From: Impatiens glandulifera
Lineage: Eukaryota; Streptophyta; Magnoliopsida; Ericales; Balsaminaceae
Assembly (NCBI RefSeq): GCF_907164915.1
Contig: NC_061867.1
Span: 23,350,308 to 23,414,307, forward strand
Direction: 5' to 3'
DNA length: 64,000 nt
Shown: in pieces, positions 33,208-43,822 of the stretch
How the letters are laid out: the number at the start of each line of letters is the position of its first letter
How positions within the stretch are numbered: position 1 is the stretch's first letter
The notes under the pieces: generated by a model
What the model saw: only the letters and a program-made list of their open reading frames with translations
Databases searched by the model: none
Told to the model about the DNA's origin: nothing
Program-made: the position numbers and the translations under genes

Positions 33208-34045
33208 AAGAGGAATTCGTGAATAAAATATGAGATTATTTTCGAAAGCATCTTGATGATGGATTTATCAAGGTAGTAGAATATTATATCTATATAGCTA
33301 ATGTACTCCCTATCCTGAAAAAAGACGAAAAACTACGCATGTGTGTAGATTATCGTGATCTAAACAAGGTCTGCTCTAAAGATCACTTCCCACTATTACA
33401 TATCGATATACTGGTCGACCATACTGTTAGTCATGAACTTCTATTATACATAGATGGATTTTCAAGATACAACCAGATCATGATGACCCCACAAAACAAG
33501 GAATACACCACGTTTATAACAGAAGTTGTAACCTTCATTTATAGTGTCATGCCTTTCGGTCTTAAGAATGCGGGAGCCACCATCAAAGGGAAACCACCAT
33601 GATCCTTCATGACATGATACATAAGAACGTGGAAGTATATGTCAATGAGTTAATTGTTAAATTGAAGAATCAAGAAGGACATGTTCTAAACCTTAAGAAA
33701 TTTCGCTAACGAATAAGGAAATGTCAGCTACGACTCTACCCGAAGAAATGCACCTTCAGAGTCATAACTGGTAAAATGCTAGGCATCTTAATCACATAGA
33801 GGGGCATCGAAGTCGATCCCTCTAAAATAGAAGCAATCACGACTATGTTGGTCCCTCGAAATGAAAGAGAGGTCTGTGGATTTTTAGGTAAAATCCAATA
33901 CATTAGTCGATTCATCAGTAACTTACTATGACATGAGATCCACTATTTAAGATACTGAAAAATATCAAAATTTTTTATAGGATGAAGACTGTCAACAAGC
34001 ATTTGACAAGATCAATGATTATTTAAAATCTCCTCACATACTCAT
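33208..34045 (+). pseudogene. Gypsy reverse transcriptase (T1)
   Basis: 33339-33602 reads MCVDYRDLNKVCSKDHFPLL, then LLLYIDGFSRYNQIMMTPQN and VMPFGLKNAGAT, all clear RT landmarks (the first catalytic Asp is in YIDGFSRYNQ). The YVDD box at 33638-33649 reads YVNE, so both catalytic aspartates are replaced. Further on, RGIEVDPSKIEAI and GFLGKIQYISRFISN give the thumb. Stops at 33602 and later, plus frame changes, complete the inactivation. Confidence 0.85.
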
Positions 34046-34176
34046 GTTGCCTAGAGTCGACATTCATCTCATCATCTATCTTACTATAATAGACATAGTC
34101 ATGGGAAGTCTGTTGGCTCAAGAAAACGAGAACAAACTCAAAACGAATATGTATTACATCTGCAAGAGGATAAGTG
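34046..34176 (+). pseudogene. Gypsy RNase H, first part (T1)
   Basis: HLIIYLTIIDIVMGSLLAQE corresponds to the strand of RNase H that normally reads L-Y-L-A-V-S-x-x-A-V-S-A-V-L. The frame is interrupted at 34172-34176 (AAGTG) by S1 and resumes at 37869. Confidence 0.65.
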
Positions 34177-35428
34177 TGTTAGGATCGGGGACGCCCTTGG
34201 AGGACCGGGGTGTTTCCGGTTTCAGGAAGGGTGGCCGCTTACACAACACAACACTCTTTGGTGATAGTCCGGTTAAAGACTAAAACCTTTCTCAGCACTG
34301 CACAACCTGTCACAGACTCTTGAACCGGGTTCAAGGGCGGAAATGTCTGTTTCAGGTTGAAGCAACGAATGCGACTTTAGATGATGTTTAAGAAGGAGTC
34401 GGTTTTATGGAGGTAAGTGACCGGTTTTGGAAGTATGATTAGTTTGCGGTTTACGTTAAGAAAGCAAGAAATGAAAGCGAAGGAAAGAATACGAGACAGA
34501 AAATTTGTTTATGGATGTTCGGAGCAAACTCTCCTACGTCACCCCTTCTTCTCAGATTATGAGAAGGATCTCCACTAACTCTTTAGAGTTACAACAATAC
34601 TGCCGGTCGAGCCCAACTTCGCTACTCGCCGGTTACACCAAACTCACACTTTGATGTAATACAACAACACAACACAATAACACACAAAAGGCTTCCGGTT
34701 TTAGACACACCAGTTTTAGAATATAAGACTTTATCTCTCTAGAATTTAATGCTTTTATAACTCATTAACTATTTCTCAATTTCTTCGAACTGCTGCATTG
34801 AATGAAGACGATCCGTCTTCCTTTTATAGCTGAAAGTAACTAACGGCTACTTTCTTCTCTCTCTTGCGGATTGGTCGATCATTATCACGCCTGTTTGCAG
34901 AAAGGTTGCTTGCACGCTTCAACTTCCTCAACACCTGGCATTCATGCAGGTGACTCTGAGCATATGATGACATAGCCGGTTTTTCAGATTGTAACACGTG
35001 TTGAGCATCCGCCTCCGGTTGTCAGTATCGGATCAACAAAGCATCATTGCTTTCCTCGCATGCTTCTGATCGGATCCGATCTTCTTTTATTCTTTCGAGA
35101 CACATTTCTTCCGTCATGGTACGTCATTCTTTGAGTTTTGAATCTTCTGACTTTTGATCTGTACTGTCCGGTTTCTGTGTCTTGTGCATTATGATCCGGT
35201 TGGAGTGTAATCTTTTGTTCTTCGTTAACCGGTCGCTTGAGAAAGTGAAACCGGTTCCTCTGATCTTTAACTTGATCACTTGAAGCTGGTTTCTTTGAAG
35301 TATATCAGCAACCGGTTTTTGATGCCCCAACCGGTTCATACGGTTTTAGAAGTACCTGCACATAAAGATTAACCTCTATTTAGTTCGTCTGGCCGGTTCC
35401 AAAATTAATCTACTTAATTTTTCTATCA
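34177..35428 (-). repeat. S1 3' LTR (left copy)
   Basis: On the minus strand it starts TGATAGAAAAATTAAG and ends GATCCTAACA. A TATA box (GCTATAAAAG, minus) lies at 34821-34830. It contains many CCGGTT motifs and the block of about 48 bp shared with other LTRs at about 34510-34557. Confidence 0.95.
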
Positions 35429-35690
35429 ATTTCTCCCTTTTTGATTATTTAGAATAAATATTCAAAAATTGTAGTGTATGGCCGGTTCCAAAATTAATCT
35501 ACTTAATTTTTCTATCAATTTCTCCCTTTTTGATTATTTAGAATAAATATTCAAAACATGTAGTGTATGGCCTGTTTCAAAAATTTGCTTAGCAGCCAGT
35601 TTAGAAAAATTAATCTTCCTAATTTTTCTATAAATTTCTCCCTTTTTGATTATTTAGAATAAATATTCAAAACATGTAATATATGGCCGG
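35391..35690 (-). repeat. Triplicated LTR edge plus polypurine tract in S1
   Basis: The last 38 bp of the left LTR (GGCCGGTTCC...CTATCA on plus) plus the following TTTCTCCCTTTTTGATT and about 35 bp are present three times in tandem: about 35391-35479, 35480-35568 and a more diverged 35569-35685. Each copy has its own purine tract on the minus strand (35431-35442, 35520-35531, 35635-35646). Only the first joins the true LTR. Confidence 0.85.
35431..35442 (-). promoter_or_regulatory. S1 polypurine tract
   Basis: On the minus strand CAAAAAGGGAGAA lies 2 bp from the left LTR and is the expected plus-strand primer. Two further copies lie upstream in the triplicated segment. Confidence 0.8.
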
Positions 35691-35692
35691 TT

Positions 35693-35845
35693 TAAAAACA
35701 TGAGTTTGATTGTTTTAAAGAAAATGTTTCAAAAACATGAGTATGATTTTTGAGAGAAATATGTTTCAAAAACATGAGTGTGATTTTTGAGAGAAATGTG
35801 TTTCAAAAACATGAGTGTGATTTTTGAGATAAATATGTTAGAACC
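35693..35845 (-). repeat. Tandem 41-bp repeat in the S1 internal region
   Basis: Units containing GTTTCAAAAACATGAGT and GTGATTTTTGAGAGAAAT repeat three to four times with a spacing of about 41 bp. They are non-coding and lie between the purine tracts and the gag-like frame. Confidence 0.75.
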
Positions 35846-35919
35846 TAGTAGAAAGAATTAAGTAACCAAGTTCTGAGACATAATAAAACATAATTGTTCA
35901 AAGTAAACAAAGAAAGAGT

Positions 35920-36567
35920 TTAGGGCTTGGATGATCCCCCCTTGTGTTGCTCTTTTTCTTGCTCCTTCTCCAACCGTCTTCTTTCTTCTTCTTGCCTTGC
36001 TCTGTGTTCTCTAGCACGTCTTTTGGCATCGATCAGCACACCGGCCCATACACTTGAATGACCGGTGGTCTTATTCTTGAGATCAAAGTTGGCACAAACT
36101 GGTCTTGGTGGTGGAGGCGGTAGAGCATTTGAAGGTCTGAAGCTTGGAGTTGCTGTAGACTCACCGGTTGGCCTTCTCTTCCGTTGATTGAGTTCCTCAG
36201 GATCTTCTTCTTCTTCCTCATCAAGCGGTTCAGCATTTATCGCGACTGGTGCGGCTGTTTTCTGTTCTGCCCGTTTCATCACATTCTTAACTGCACTTCG
36301 CTTTTTCTTGTTCCTTGTATTCATGGAGTGGGACGGTTGAGCCAGAGAGAGATCCTGGGCGTTGACCTGCTCCTCCTCGTTGCATTGTTGGGCAAGCGCA
36401 TAGTCTTTATCTTCAGTCTCCTTATTAATCTTTATCGGACCCTCCTTTAGGATGGTGCTCATTTCATCATCCAACGTGATCAGATGTAAATACATCTGAA
36501 CCTTCCAACTGCTAAATGCTTCGCTGTTTAGCATTGGCGGCTTGTCGCTGTGGGTCATGCTTCCCAT
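35920..36567 (-). CDS. S1 chimeric Gag-like protein
   Basis: This is an intact 215-codon frame on the minus strand, starting 32 bp from the PBS. Residues 1-50 (LNSEAFSSWKVQMYLHLITL, ILKEGPIKINKE) match the start of copia Gag, as in the S2 gag (MWSVVTEGPIKINKE). From about residue 55 the Gag core stops and is replaced by low-complexity sequence: a basic stretch NTRNKKKRSAVKNVMKRAEQ, an acidic run EEEEEDPEELNQRKRR, a proline run ALPPPPPRP and a charged helix RRAREHRARQEEERRRLEKE. No zinc knuckle is present. It looks like an internal deletion joining the gag start to the end of another frame, possibly the extra 3' frame known in SIRE-type elements. Its role is unknown. The reading frame may be kept only as a packaged RNA. 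Confidence 0.75.
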   Translation of the reverse strand: MGSMTHSDKPPMLNSEAFSSWKVQMYLHLITLDDEMSTILKEGPIKINKETEDKDYALAQQCNEEEQVNAQDLSLAQPSHSMNTRNKKKRSAVKNVMKRAEQKTAAPVAINAEPLDEEEEEDPEELNQRKRRPTGESTATPSFRPSNALPPPPPRPVCANFDLKNKTTGHSSVWAGVLIDAKRRAREHRARQEEERRRLEKEQEKEQHKGGSSKP

Positions 36568-36598
36568 TTTCTTCGGTTGCTTCAGTGCTGAGAACCTC

Positions 36599-36610
36599 GC
36601 TCTGATACCA
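36599..36610 (-). promoter_or_regulatory. S1 primer binding site (tRNA-iMet)
   Basis: The plus strand reads GCTCTGATACCA, that is TGGTATCAGAGC on the minus strand, 2 bp from the right LTR. Confidence 0.95.
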
Positions 36611-36612
36611 CT

Positions 36613-37863
36613 TGTTAGGATCGGGGACGCCCTTGGAGGACCGGGGTGTTTCCGGTTTCAGGAAGGGTGGCCGCTTACACAACACAACACTCTTTGGTGA
36701 TAGTCCGGTTAAAGACTAAAATCTTTCTCAGCACTGCACAACCTGTCACAGAATCTTGAACCGGGTTCAAGGGCGGAAATGTCTGTTTCAGGTTGAAGCA
36801 ACGAATGCGACTTTAGATGATGTTTAAGAAGGAGTCAGTTTTATGGAGGTAAGTGACCGGTTTTGGAAGTATGATTAGTTTGCGGTTTACGTTAAGAAAG
36901 TAAGAAATGAAAGCGAAGGAAAGAATACGAGACAGGAAATTTGTTTATGGATGTTCGGAGCAAACTCTCCTACGTCACCCCTTCTTCTCAGATTATGAGA
37001 AGGATCTCCACTAACTCTTTAGAGTTACAACAATACTGCGGTCGAGCCCAACTTCGCTACTCGCCGGTTACACCAAACTCACACTTTGATGTAATACAAC
37101 AACACAACACAATAACACACAAAAGGCTTCCGGTTTTAGACACACCGGTTTTAGAATATAAGACTTTATCTCTCTAGAATTTAATGCTTTTATAACTCAT
37201 TAACTATTTCTCAATTTCTTCGAACTGCTGCATTGAATGAATACGATCCGTCTTCCTTTTATAGCTGAAAGTAGCTAACGGCTACTTTCTTCTCTCTCTT
37301 GCGGATTGGTCGATCATTATCACGCCTGTTTGCAGAAAGGTTGCTTGCACGCTTCAACTTCCTCAACACCTGGCATTCATGCAGGTGACTCTGAGCATAT
37401 GATGACAAAGCCGGTTTTTCAGATTGTAACACGTGTTGAGCATCCGCCTCCGGTTGTCAGCATCGGATCAACAAAGCATCATTGCTTTCCTCGCATGCTT
37501 CTGATCGGATCCGATCTTCTTTTATTCTTTCGAGACACGTTTCTTCCGTCATGGTACGTCATTCTTTGAGTTTTGAATCTTCTGACTTTTGATCTGTACT
37601 GTCCGGTTTCTGTGTCTTGTGCATTATGATCCGGTTGGAGTGTAATCTTTTGTTCTTCGTTAACCGGTCGCTTGAGAAAGTGAAACCGGTTCCTCTGATC
37701 TTTAACTTGATCACTTGAAGCTGGTTTCTTTGAAGTATATCAGCAACCGGTTTTTGATGCCCCAACCGGTTCATACGGTTTTAGAAGTACCTGCACATAA
37801 AGATTAACCTCTATTTAGTTCGTCTGGCCGGTTCCAAAATTAATCTACTTAATTTTTCTATCA
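36613..37863 (-). repeat. S1 5' LTR (right copy)
   Basis: This 1251-bp LTR matches 34177-35428. The minus-strand TATA box is at 37256-37265. The shared 48-bp block is at about 36944-36991. It is followed by the target duplication AAGTG (37864-37868). Confidence 0.95.
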
Positions 37864-37868
37864 AAGTG

Positions 37869-38150
37869 GGTGTGAAGTTAATTACACGCCAGTTGAGAAA
37901 ATCTGTTAGGCCTTGGCATGGGTCACCAAAAGGTTGAGACACTACTTTCAAGCCCACTCCATCAAGTTGGTATCAAGACTAGACCCAGTCCATTTCTTAT
38001 TCCAACGAACTCTTCTTTCACCAAGGCTATCCAAATGGATGATGATCTTATACGAATACGATATAACATACACAATACAAAAATATTTTAAAGGAAGCAT
38101 TGTTGCGGATTTTATTACTGACCAACCCAATATTGTTAAGTTAGATGACG
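37869..38150 (+). pseudogene. Gypsy RNase H, second part (T1)
   Basis: Continuing after S1, frames give VTKRLRHYFQAHSIKLVSRL, then LSPRLSKWMMILYEYDITYT and GSIVADFITDQP. This is the C-terminal half of the first RNase H of Tat elements, ending in the usual A-D-F-L-A-D-H-P. One frame change lies near 38000. Confidence 0.8.
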
Positions 38151-38640
38151 AACTCGAATACCTCTACGAGGGAATTCTGAGTATAACATTAGACACGTGG
38201 AAACTAATGTTTGGCGGAGCTTCTGGTAGTTGACTCGAAAAGGACGTATAACCCAATATCCATAAAACTCGAATATCCCATCACCAATAACGAGACTGAA
38301 TACGAGGCATGCCTATGGGGTTTCAAGATTACATATGAAAAAGGGAAACAAAGCTAGAAGTCGTTGGTGACTCTAACTTGATTATATCCCAAACTAATGG
38401 TACTTAGAAAGTGAAAGGGGAAAATATGAAACCCTACCACTCCCACTTAACCAAACTCATGAATAAATTTGATAAATATCATTTGTTCACGCTCTAAGAA
38501 GTAAAAATCGCTTCGCGAACGCCCTGGCTACTTTGGCAGTCATAATTGAAATTCCTGATGGAATTAAAGTCAAACCTCTAAAAATCCGACAAAAATAATG
38601 ACCTTCTTTTGAATTAGGAGCACTCACTTCCTATGAGAAT
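38151..38640 (+). pseudogene. Second (archaeal-type) RNase H domain (T1)
   Basis: WKLMFGGASGS (the W-x-L-x-F-D-G-A-S start with Asp changed to Gly) and, in a neighbouring frame, ITNNETEYEACLWGFKI are the two landmark strands of the additional RNase H that Tat-lineage gypsy elements carry. The first catalytic Asp is lost. VVGDSNLIISQ-like sequence follows near 38360 in broken frames. Confidence 0.75.
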
Positions 38641-38859
38641 TATATTAAACCATGACACAATACTTTTCAGAAGTACATTGAGTATGGAGAATATCCTTCC
38701 CATTTCTGAGCAAAGAAACGACGGGCATTGCGCTAGTATTCCACCAACTACACTTGGATTTCAAACATATTATATTGTTTATCTTTCGATGGTCAAAACT
38801 TTCTCTACAAAGACAATCCTGAATCCAAGAGGATCATTGAAAAAGTACATATAAGAACA

Positions 38860-39888
38860 TATGGCGCACACATGAATGGAATAACTCTAGCCAAGAAAAT
38901 ACTCTATCTAGGATATTATTGGCAAAACCTTGAACAAGAATGTGTGAGTTATGTAAGGAGCTATCATCTGTGCCAAATCAATGCTAACCTGAAGTATACA
39001 TCGACCTCACTCATTTATAACATGACATCCCTTTGGCCCTTTTCTTCACGGGGCATCAATGTAATCGGGAAAATCTATCCCTACACGTCAAATAGACACG
39101 AGTTCATACTCGTCACCATAAACTACATCACCAAATGGGTTGAAGCAACCTCGTACAAGGTTTTGAAATCATCTCAAGTGGCAAAGTACATCCAAACTAG
39201 CATCATCACTAGATATGGAGTTCCTCACGCCCTGATTTCAAACAAAGATTGATAGTTTCAAGGAAAATTGCCCAACGAGTTCAAGATCGAGCATCAAACA
39301 TCATCGCCCTATAGATCCCAAACTAATTATGCGGTCAAAATAGTAAACAAAATCATGATTAAGATCATAAAGAAGATAACTAGCACGTATAAGGACTAGA
39401 ACGAGAAGCTGTCATACGCCTTATGGGGACATTATATGATCGTTCGAACATCGATGGACGAAACTCCCTACTCTTTGGTTTATGACATGGATGATGTACA
39501 ACCCATCAAAATCGAGATTCCAATACTAAGAATACTCTTTGAGAGCCATGTCATGGAAAAAGTCTAACTTAAATCTCGATATGACCAACTAACGTTAATG
39601 AATTATATGATGTTAAGCGCTTTGTATAAAACTCGAGCCTACAAAAAATGTATGTCATGCGACTTCAATATGAAGGTAAAACTTAGAAACCTCAATGAAG
39701 GTGATATAGTTCTCAAACAAACCCGTGAACTCCTAAACCCTAAGGACAAGTTTCGACCCCCATTGGAAGGACCCTTCCAACTTAATAAAAGCCTCACTAT
39801 ATGAGTTGTCCGCATATCTAACATATAAGAAGAAGAAGAGTTCATTTCACCAAACAATCTCGATGCGCTTAAAAGATATTTTGTATAA
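38860..39888 (+). pseudogene. Gypsy integrase (T1)
   Basis: 38872-39252 has the zinc-finger part YVRSYHLCQINANL, with one of the two Cys of C-x-x-C changed to Ser-Tyr-His-Leu-Cys spacing. It continues with SSRGINVIGKIYPYTSNRHE (the catalytic Asp of G-[MI]-D is Asn), VTINYITKWVEATSY and YGVPHALISNKD (the second Asp-Asn-Gly box altered). Downstream frames include SPYRSQTNYAVKIVNKIM and the C-terminal NEGDIVLKQTREL, DKFRPPLEGPFQ and NNLDALKRYFV. The family layout is clear; catalysis is not possible. Confidence 0.8.
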
Positions 39889-39890
39889 TA

Positions 39891-41040
39891 TCAAGTTATA
39901 CGCAAAACGGTTTAAAGCTCGACCTTGAAAGAAGCTTATCTCAACATAATTCAATCCTATGTTTTGTATAACTTACAACATGGACAAGGGACTCATATCC
40001 GAACTATAGAGACCTGATTCTTCTAAGTACAAAATAATAAAGAAGAGAAGATACATAGGTAACCTACAAGTGTTACGGGCCCGGTCTCATTTACATAAAT
40101 AAAACCCCCAATCCCTTCATAAAAAGAAAATTAAAATCTTTTAAGAAAGGAATTAAACATTGATCTTATCCATGAGCTAAGTAAGGGTAAAGCCAAAAGC
40201 ATCGCTTCCTTTCATGTGATATTCTAAGAAACCAAACTGAGGATTTCACAATAACCCCGAATCAAGAGATATCAATCATAAGCTCTTTTTCGTTTGTAAG
40301 CGATTATCCTGAGAGCAACCCTCAATCGAAAGTTTTTGAAGATAAAGAAACTGAATAAACCCTATTAAAGCGAGTGCCAAAGACCCAAATTGAGAAAGAA
40401 AGCTCATCGTTAATTTTGTTAAAGAAGGAGAGGTTTGAAAATAATTCTTTGGGAAGAAAAAAACCAAAAATTAAAATGCCAAAAGGATCAGAATAAACTC
40501 CGAAAATCTCAAAATTTTTTAAAATTGTTTCTATTTTGTTTGAGGAATTGAAATCACCATTCGTGCTCAGTCAAACTATATTCATGATTGCTACGAAAAT
40601 AGTAGAATGTACCAATTCTACCAAATATACCCCGGGAACGAAAACATAAAATAGTTCAAGTGTTTGAGGTATTGAAATCACCATACGTTACATACTCAGA
40701 CTCTAGACTTCATTGTACGACAAGGAGTCAACAAATGAAAAAAAATAGATAAAATGGCAAATAAAAAACCCAAAGATGAAAGTTGATAAAACCTCTCCCA
40801 AATGTTTTTGCGATAAGTTGGAGTTTAAAGAAATATGGTTCAGGGTCGTGCAACCAAAAATAAGTTGCACTCTTTTATCAAAATGTGAAGGTGCTGACCA
40901 CCTTCCTCGAAGGTTATGATTATGGAAAATCATTTGGACATGAGATCAAATTTTTAAATGTGATAAGATCGGTACTAAAAATAGAGACTAATGTATGACT
41001 ATTGTGAACATCTTTTGATAAACGATTCGATAGTAATCTT
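39891..41040. other. Spacer between T1 and C2
   Basis: This contains what should be the 3' untranslated region and 3' LTR of T1, but no PPT or LTR border can be recognised. A segment GAGGwATTGAAATCACCATwCG occurs twice (about 40541 and 40664). The minus-strand frames at 40276-40467 and 40703-40933 have no family features. Confidence 0.5.
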
Positions 41041-41068
41041 GTGTGGGATTAGTATCTATTTCTATTCT

Positions 41069-41496
41069 TCATAAATCTTTCGAACTCTTACACCCAAATA
41101 CTCGAAAGTACGAAACTGTAGGAATTCTTCCATAGAATAGTTCATAAGGTGTTTTGTCAAAGCGTTTATTAATTATTGATCGATTTTGTGTATAGCATGA
41201 TGTGTATATAGCTTCTACCCAGAACTTCTGAGGCATACCTGAGTTAGTAAGCATAGATCTCACTGCTTCCTTCAGTGTCCTGACTCTTCTCTCAACAATA
41301 CCATTTTTCTGTGGAGTTCTGGCACTAGACAACTTGTGTCTAATAGCAGACTCCTCATGGTATAAAGTTAGGCGTCTGTTTGTGAACTCGGTTCCTCGAT
41401 CACTTCTAATTTTAGTAACGCTTAAAGATTTTTGGTTTTAAAGTCTTAAAAGGATCTTAATCAAATTCTCAGCCGTCTGATCCATAAATTGCAAAA
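41069..41496 (-). pseudogene. Copia integrase C-terminal half (C2)
   Basis: The minus-strand frame reads SSARTPQKNGIVERRVRTLK, then EAVRSMLTNSGMPQKFWVEA, NRSIINKRFDKTPYELFYGR and SYFRVFGCK. This covers the catalytic Glu region (ARTPQQNGVVERKNRT in the family), which is intact, and the core end. Upstream 41330-41490 has the EFTNR and NLIKILLRL segments in broken frames. After FGCK the sequence abruptly changes to non-pol DNA. It is cut on the right by the S2 LTR at 41497. Confidence 0.85.
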
Positions 41497-43777
41497 TGTT
41501 GGGTCAAATTATTTTGACTAAGTGTTGAAATAATTTACCCTCTAATATTTTGATGATGAAATAACTTATGAGTTTCGATACAGGTGTGTTGAGACAATAT
41601 GTTATTAGAATTGGATCTAATGAGGGTCATTAGACCGATTTTGACCTCCATTCGCATAAAATTAGACGCACAGTCTAACTCATCGGAGTTAGACGTGTAA
41701 GTCTAATAAATGTGTAAAGAATTAGACGGATGGTCTAATGAATACACGGAATTAGACGTAAGTCTAATAGAATTAGACGTACAATCTAACTCATCGGAGT
41801 TAGACGTGTAAGTCTAATAGATGTGTAAAGAATTAGACGGATGGTCTAATGAATACACGGAATTAGACGGGAGTCTAATAGAATTAGACGTACAGTCTAA
41901 CTCAACGGAGTTAGACGTGTAGTCTAATAGATGTAAAGAATTAGACGGATGGTGTAATGAATACACGGAATTAGACGTGAGTCTAATAGAATTAGACGTG
42001 AGTCTAATAGAATTAGACGTACAGTCTAACTCATCGGAGTTAGACGTGTAGTCTAATAGATGTAAAGAATTAGACGGATGGTCTAATGAATACACAGAAT
42101 TAGACGTAAGTCTAATAGAATTAGACGTACAGTCTAACATATTCGGAATTAGACGTACAGTCTAACTCATCCGAGTTAGACGTGTAGTCTAATATATTTG
42201 TAATTAGACAGGTAGTCTAATTGATGCGGAATTAGACGGGTAGTCTAATTGATATGAAAGTTAGACGTGAGTCTAACTCCTTCAGACAAGTCTGAGGTAG
42301 AACCGGAATTAGACGTGCAGTCTAACTTAGTAGAGTTAGACGTGTCGGTCTAATGGTTATTGAATAATTAGACGGGTAGTCTAATTAGTGAAAGTTAGAC
42401 GTGCGTCTAACTCATTCAGACAAGTCTGAAGTAGAACCGGAATTACACGTGCAGTCTAACTTAGTGGAGTTAGACGTGCCGGTCTAATGGTTATTGAATA
42501 ATTAGACGGGTAGTCTAATTAGTGAAAGTTAGACGTGCGTCTAACTCCTTTAGACTAGTCTGAGGTAGAACCGGAATTAGACGTGCAGTCTAACTCAGTG
42601 GAGTTAGACGTATCGTTCTAATGGTTAATGAATAATTAGACGGGTAGTCTAATTAGTGAAAGTTAGACGTGCGTCTAACTCCTTCAGACAAGTCTGAGGT
42701 AGAACCTGAATTAGACGTGTAGTCTAACTCAGTGGAGTTAGACGTACCCGTCTAATGGTTATTGTAATTAGACGCAAGTCTAATTCTATTAGACCAGGCG
42801 GTCTAATAGACGTTTTTCATTCGAAGAAGATGTCCTATTTCATTAGACTGATTTTCACAATCCGTCTAACTTAAATACGTCTAATGCTCAGTTTAAGAAG
42901 TACGCTTGAATCTAGCTTTTCTCCTACCCACGTGCTATAGCTGTACCCTACTTCTTCTCCACTTTCTTGTGAAGATTAGTACAACAGCTATATGCATCCA
43001 ATCAAGGAATGCCACGTAAGAGAATTTTCCTCACATTACCCGTTTTGTAGGTACATCCCTGATGGAATATTCGACGCACTACCAGTTCTGTACGGCCACG
43101 ATCCTTGTGCTCAAAACCTGCTGTGTACAATGGAGGCTTTCCAATGGAAGAGTGCCATGTATCATTCTTGAAGTTTCGACCGTTAACTTCTGCTCAGTAT
43201 TTAACCAATCCTAAGGACAACGGACGAAGCACCGGATCTTACCTTGAACGTTTGCCTTACACGAACGAACAAGCATTCTGATTTTGTAGAGAGAGAAACT
43301 ACTCAATCATCCTACTTACTGAACTTATTCTGTGAAGCATCTTTCTGATTGTACTGTGTTTGAATCGAGAGAGAGAGCTAGAATCAAAGCACCTTTAGCT
43401 GAGTGATATTCTTCATCTTGTAATTGAACAGAAAGTGTTATGATCAATAGTGAGCTAAGTGTGGGTAAAATGTATTTGATTCTTATCATATTATAGTGAA
43501 TCCTTCCGGTGGTTGGAAGAAGGGGTGACGTAGGAGAGTTTCTCCGAACATCCATAAACAAACTGTTGTGTTCTTCATTTATGTCATCTTTGCATATTTC
43601 ATCTTGTGCTTTAAACCCAAGTAAACAATTCTGCCTTGACTCCGTTTCAAGTGTTTACACAAGTTTGCGTAGAATAGAAAGAGATATTAATCCCTAACAG
43701 GATTTCTATCAAACCGTTTTTCATAAGCCTTTATCCTTAGTCAGACCCCGTCTCTATCGATAAAGTCGATCCTATCA
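41497..43777 (+). repeat. S2 5' LTR
   Basis: This LTR has three parts: a unique start of about 160 bp, a palindrome array (41660-42790), and a conserved end of about 990 bp including a possible TATTTAA box near 43196 and the shared 48-bp block at 43515-43562. It ends CCTATCA just before the PBS. The minus-strand 108-residue frame (repeats of SNSIRLTSNS) is a translation of the array. Confidence 0.9.
41660..42790 (+). repeat. Array of ATTAGACG..GTCTAAT palindromes in the S2 5' LTR
   Basis: Dozens of copies of TTAGACG and its complement CGTCTAA or GTCTAA are paired as small palindromes such as ATTAGACGTACAGTCTAAC and GTTAGACGTGTAGTCTAAT, spaced about 21-36 bp. From about 42280 to 42760 they are organised in a higher-order unit of about 134 bp, marked by TCTGAGGTAGAACCGG at about 42292, 42425, 42559 and 42693. 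Confidence 0.9.
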
Positions 43778-43779
43778 AT

Positions 43780-43791
43780 TGGTATCAGAGC
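43780..43791 (+). promoter_or_regulatory. S2 primer binding site (tRNA-iMet)
   Basis: TGGTATCAGAGC lies 2 bp after the 5' LTR. Confidence 0.95.
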
Positions 43792-43822
43792 CCTGTTTCT
43801 ATTTTCAAGTCTTTCCTAAAAT

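Larger units (their letters stand above)
34177..37863 (-). mobile_element. S1: non-autonomous copia (SIRE-like) element with 1.25-kb LTRs
   Basis: This 3687-bp element has LTRs of 1252 and 1251 bp that differ at about a dozen positions, roughly 99% identity. On the minus strand the order is LTR (37863-36613), PBS (36610-36599), one frame (36567-35920), a tract-rich region, and LTR (35428-34177). The perfect target duplication AAGTG is at 34172-34176 and 37864-37868. The internal region is only 1.18 kb and lacks protease, integrase, RT and RNase H. The gag start links it to the SIRE-like copia lineage. Confidence 0.95.
31130..39890 (+). mobile_element. T1: decayed Ty3/gypsy of the Tat lineage, split by S1
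   Basis: The plus-strand order is a gag-like remnant, protease (31844-32152), RT (about 33060-34000), RNase H (about 34000-34176 and 37869-38150), a second RNase H-like domain (about 38190-38600) and integrase (about 38870-39880). Two RNase H modules between RT and integrase are the known mark of the Tat group (Ogre/Retand-like). Stops and shifts are everywhere and no LTRs, PBS or PPT can be found, so this is a fossil. S1 sits inside the first RNase H with target duplication AAGTG. Confidence 0.85.

Noticed and set aside
34861..35120. Frames in the S1 LTRs (for example 37306-37569 and the 71-residue minus frames at 35124-35339 and 37559-37774)
   Set aside because: They lie wholly inside LTR sequence and occur in both LTRs; no protein features.
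41814..42140. 108-residue minus-strand frame rich in SNSIRLTSNS repeats (and the similar one at 50416-50721)
   Set aside because: It is the accidental translation of the LTR palindrome array, with no start context or conservation beyond the DNA repeat.
41660..42790. Regular short palindromic repeats reminiscent of a CRISPR array
   Set aside because: The spacers are not unique, unit lengths vary, the array lies inside a retrotransposon LTR of a plant genome, and no cas genes exist nearby.
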